Of a DNA stretch of 64,000 bases, positions 62,325-64,000 are shown piece by piece. How positions within the stretch are numbered: position 1 is the first letter of the stretch; each line of letters opens with the position of its first letter. Below the pieces are notes generated by a model, which saw nothing but the letters and a program-made list of their open reading frames with translations, did no database searches and was not told the origin of the DNA. The stretch is from the NCBI GenBank assembly GCA_016648135.1, contig JADDOH010005133.1, positions 78,455-142,454 on the forward strand, in the 5' to 3' direction. This stretch comes from Agrypnia vestita (lineage: Eukaryota; Arthropoda; Insecta; Trichoptera; Phryganeidae). The position numbers and the translations under genes were made by a program.

Positions 62325-64000
62325 GTAAGCAATTTCACTCAAGGAACTTTAACGTCTCCTCGTCTTTTTGGCGTCTGCAATTGTCTTTATCATTATTGTC
62401 CACCATCTTGGCTTTCAACTGAATCGCCTGAACTTACCCAGTGGTAATATTCATCTCGCTCTCTTCCAGTGGCGGCAGCGGTAGCCGGCAGCCAGCAAAA
62501 TCATGACCAGAACAGTCAAAAATCCCACGGATCCTACCCTGACAACGACGGTGAGATATTTAAAAAATATTATGTCCAAGTAGATGTCTAAGTAGCTCAA
62601 ATTATTTGTGCCTTTTCTAAAACCGTAGTAACTAATTATTTTCAATTTCGAGGATCAACATGTTGTTGCGATACAATATTTATCTATTACAAATTGAAAC
62701 AAGTAAACGATAGTGAAATCTTCACCTTCCAGACTGGAAGTCGGGGTACGCGTACACCTACTTTGTGGATTCTCGGACCTTGACCTCCCTGGGAGACCAG
62801 TGGGCCGGCGTCCAGCTGCAGGCCCAACTGAGGCTGCGCGCGCAGGGCGACAAGCTCTACGGGCAGCTGAAGAACATCCACATCGGCGGAGTGCACCAGG
62901 ACTTGCCCGGAGGCCCCGACTCTCCGCTTCCCACGGTAATCCGCAAGGGCTGATAATACGCCGTTTTTACCCGTTTCTCTGAAACAAATAAGCCACATCT
63001 ACAACGTCTTATTTTGTTCCAGACGCAAGATATCCAATCCCATCCCGATTTCGAGAAGCCTTTCGTAGCTCACATGCAAGGAGGTCTGGTGAAGCAGCTG
63101 GACTTTGCCAAGAACTTGAAGGTTCAGGGTGAGAACTTGATCAAGGGCCTCCTGAGCGCCCTGCAGTACGACACCACCGACCGCCACCTCGTGCACTCCA
63201 ACAACTTCTACGATGAGAGAAAAGGGAGCGGAGTCTACAAGAAGATGGAAACTGACGTCACCGGAAAGTGCAAGGTGAGCCGCAACCTGCTTCTTTACAT
63301 GAACTGCCGCCTGGATTCAATAGATCACGCACATTTAAGAATACTGAGAGAACCCTACTACAGCGGGGTGATTTGGTACTAATTCCCTCCCTTTTCTCTC
63401 CCAGACCCTGTACACCGCGTCCCCCCTGCGCCTGGACGAGCTGCAGCGCCACCGTCACCTGGCCCCGCTGGCAAACCCCTCCGCCAGGCGGCCGGGCCAG
63501 CTGCTGGAGATCACCAAGTCCAAGGACTACTCCGACTGCGACAGGAAGGTGGCTTACCACTTCGGGGTGGCCGAGGGAGCCAAATGGGAGAAGAACGCCA
63601 ACAAGGATGACGACTTCTTGAGCGTGAGTCCTATTCGTACAATTATAACAAACAACACTGAATTGAACTTATTGGGGATTCAGAATATTTTGAGTTTTTC
63701 CAAATGAAATGAAACAATTATAGCATCCAACAATGAATCGAACTCATCGCCATCTTTCTAATATATTTTGTATCGAGTTCCCAGAAATCGTCACACGACA
63801 TCTGTGTCTAAGGACCATCATACAGATCGTTTTTAGTTCCGAGTTCTCTTTACGCAGTAGAGTAACGCACGCTTTGTCTCCTGTCACAGAAAGCCACCCT
63901 CACCCGCCTCATCATCGACCGCAACAACAACACCGTGTACTCCTCGTACTACACCAGCAGAGTGTACTCCAGCCCGGTGATGTACAGCGAGGACAAGGCT
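62291..64000 (+). CDS. Vg: Vitellogenin (yolk protein precursor), 5' six coding exons, cut by window end
   Basis: Exons 62291-62324, 62470-62550, 62733-62935, 63023-63274, 63405-63623 and 63890-64000+ splice in phase (1, 1, 0, 0, 0) with GT-AG introns into 300 codons. After a signal peptide the protein reads YTYFVDSRTLTSLGDQWAGV, GENLIKGLLSALQYD, YKKMETDVTGKCKTLYTASP and YSDCDRKVAYHFGVAEGAKW, all typical of the N-terminal lipid-transport (vitellogenin N) domain of insect vitellogenins. The protein is normally made in the fat body, secreted and taken up by oocytes as the main yolk lipoprotein; full-length forms have about 1,800 residues, so most of the gene lies beyond the window. Confidence 0.96.
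62470..62550 (+). CDS. Vg: Vitellogenin exon 2
   Basis: Acceptor CTTCCAG/TGGCGG; donor AACGACG/GTGAGA. Encodes VAAAVAGSQQNHDQNSQKSH and GSYPDND: the end of the signal peptide (likely cleavage after AVAG or nearby) and a Gln/Asn/Ser-rich N-terminus. Confidence 0.9.
62733..62935 (+). CDS. Vg: Vitellogenin exon 3
   Basis: Acceptor CTTCCAG/ACTGG; donor CCCACG/GTAATC. Encodes DWKSGYAYTYFVDSRTLTSL, GDQWAGVQLQAQLRLRAQ and KLYGQLKNIHIGGVHQDLP, the first strands of the N-terminal beta-barrel. The antisense frames here are shadows. Confidence 0.95.
63023..63274 (+). CDS. Vg: Vitellogenin exon 4
   Basis: Acceptor TTCCAG/ACGCAA; donor AAG/GTGAGC; 84 codons. Includes FVAHMQGGLVKQLDFAKNLK, GENLIKGLLSALQYD and VYKKMETDVTGKCK, the most conserved blocks of the family. 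Confidence 0.96.
63405..63623 (+). CDS. Vg: Vitellogenin exon 5
   Basis: Acceptor CTCCCAG/ACCCTG; donor TTGAGC/GTGAGT; 73 codons. TLYTASPLRLDELQ, LLEITKSKDYSDCDRKVAYH and FGVAEGAKWEKNANKDDDF follow the family pattern (TKS-NY--C--RVAYHFG). Confidence 0.96.
63890..64000 (+). CDS. Vg: Vitellogenin exon 6, cut by window end
   Basis: Acceptor CTGTCACAG/AAAGCC opens KATLTRLIIDRNNNTVYSSY and YTSRVYSSPVMYSEDKA, continuing past 64000. Confidence 0.93.

Noticed and set aside
62687..62998. Minus-strand frame of about 100 codons in vitellogenin
   Set aside because: Shadow of vitellogenin exon 3; GC-rich coding DNA leaves antisense frames open.

Overview
This window is nuclear DNA from an insect. It is AT-rich and most of it is transposable-element (TE) sequence. 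Two host genes are clear. On the minus strand at the left (4957-10843) lie the first four coding exons of a GLI-similar (GLIS-type) C2H2 zinc-finger transcription factor; splice phases agree at every junction and the remaining 3' exon(s) were not found in the window. On the plus strand at the right edge (62291-64000, cut by the window end) lie the first six coding exons of a vitellogenin, with a TATA box and initiator-like site about 30 bp apart just upstream. The two genes diverge across about 51 kb without another recognisable host gene. The insect order cannot be fixed from sequence alone.

Layout. 1-4900: LINE, RTE, Penelope-like element (PLE) and hAT-like debris. 4957-10843: GLIS-like gene, whose 2.9 kb and 1.3 kb introns are filled with RTE, LINE and PLE fragments. 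11.5-14.4 kb: RTE and LINE 3' ends, a Helitron-like repeat rich in heat-shock-element (HSE) motifs and a foldback element. 14.77-17.01 kb: a piggyBac-like TTAA element containing two other elements. 17.1-23.7 kb: PLE leader and 3' ends, a SINE, and two foldbacks carrying nested insertions. 25.8-35.9 kb: LINE, PLE, SINE and RTE copies and several copies of an unnamed repeat called M here. 36.4-50.3 kb: more Helitron-like, M, PLE and LINE copies, including a roughly 130-bp-armed palindrome made of two PLE ends. 50.6-56.9 kb: LINEs, an apparently intact mariner, a hAT MITE and a Harbinger-like MITE with a MADF fragment. 57-61.7 kb: RTE, PLE and foldback remnants. 61.7-64.0 kb: vitellogenin promoter and 5' exons.

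How it fits together. Most coding-looking stretches are C-terminal pieces of non-LTR retrotransposon reverse transcriptases or PLE GIY-YIG regions, as expected from 5'-truncated insertions. Insertions into insertions give relative ages: element M inside a SINE, a mariner derivative and an RTE end inside one foldback, a Tourist-like MITE inside a PLE. The strongest unusual signals are: (1) a dispersed Helitron-like family carrying perfect multi-unit HSE arrays; (2) several PLE families whose 3' ends share a hammerhead-like CTGANGA/hairpin/GAAA motif and often lie as inverted pairs; (3) a related TATA-containing leader at three PLE-associated sites; (4) a structurally intact mariner with 29-bp identical terminal repeats. 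Family names are from recognition of motifs by eye; no database search was run.
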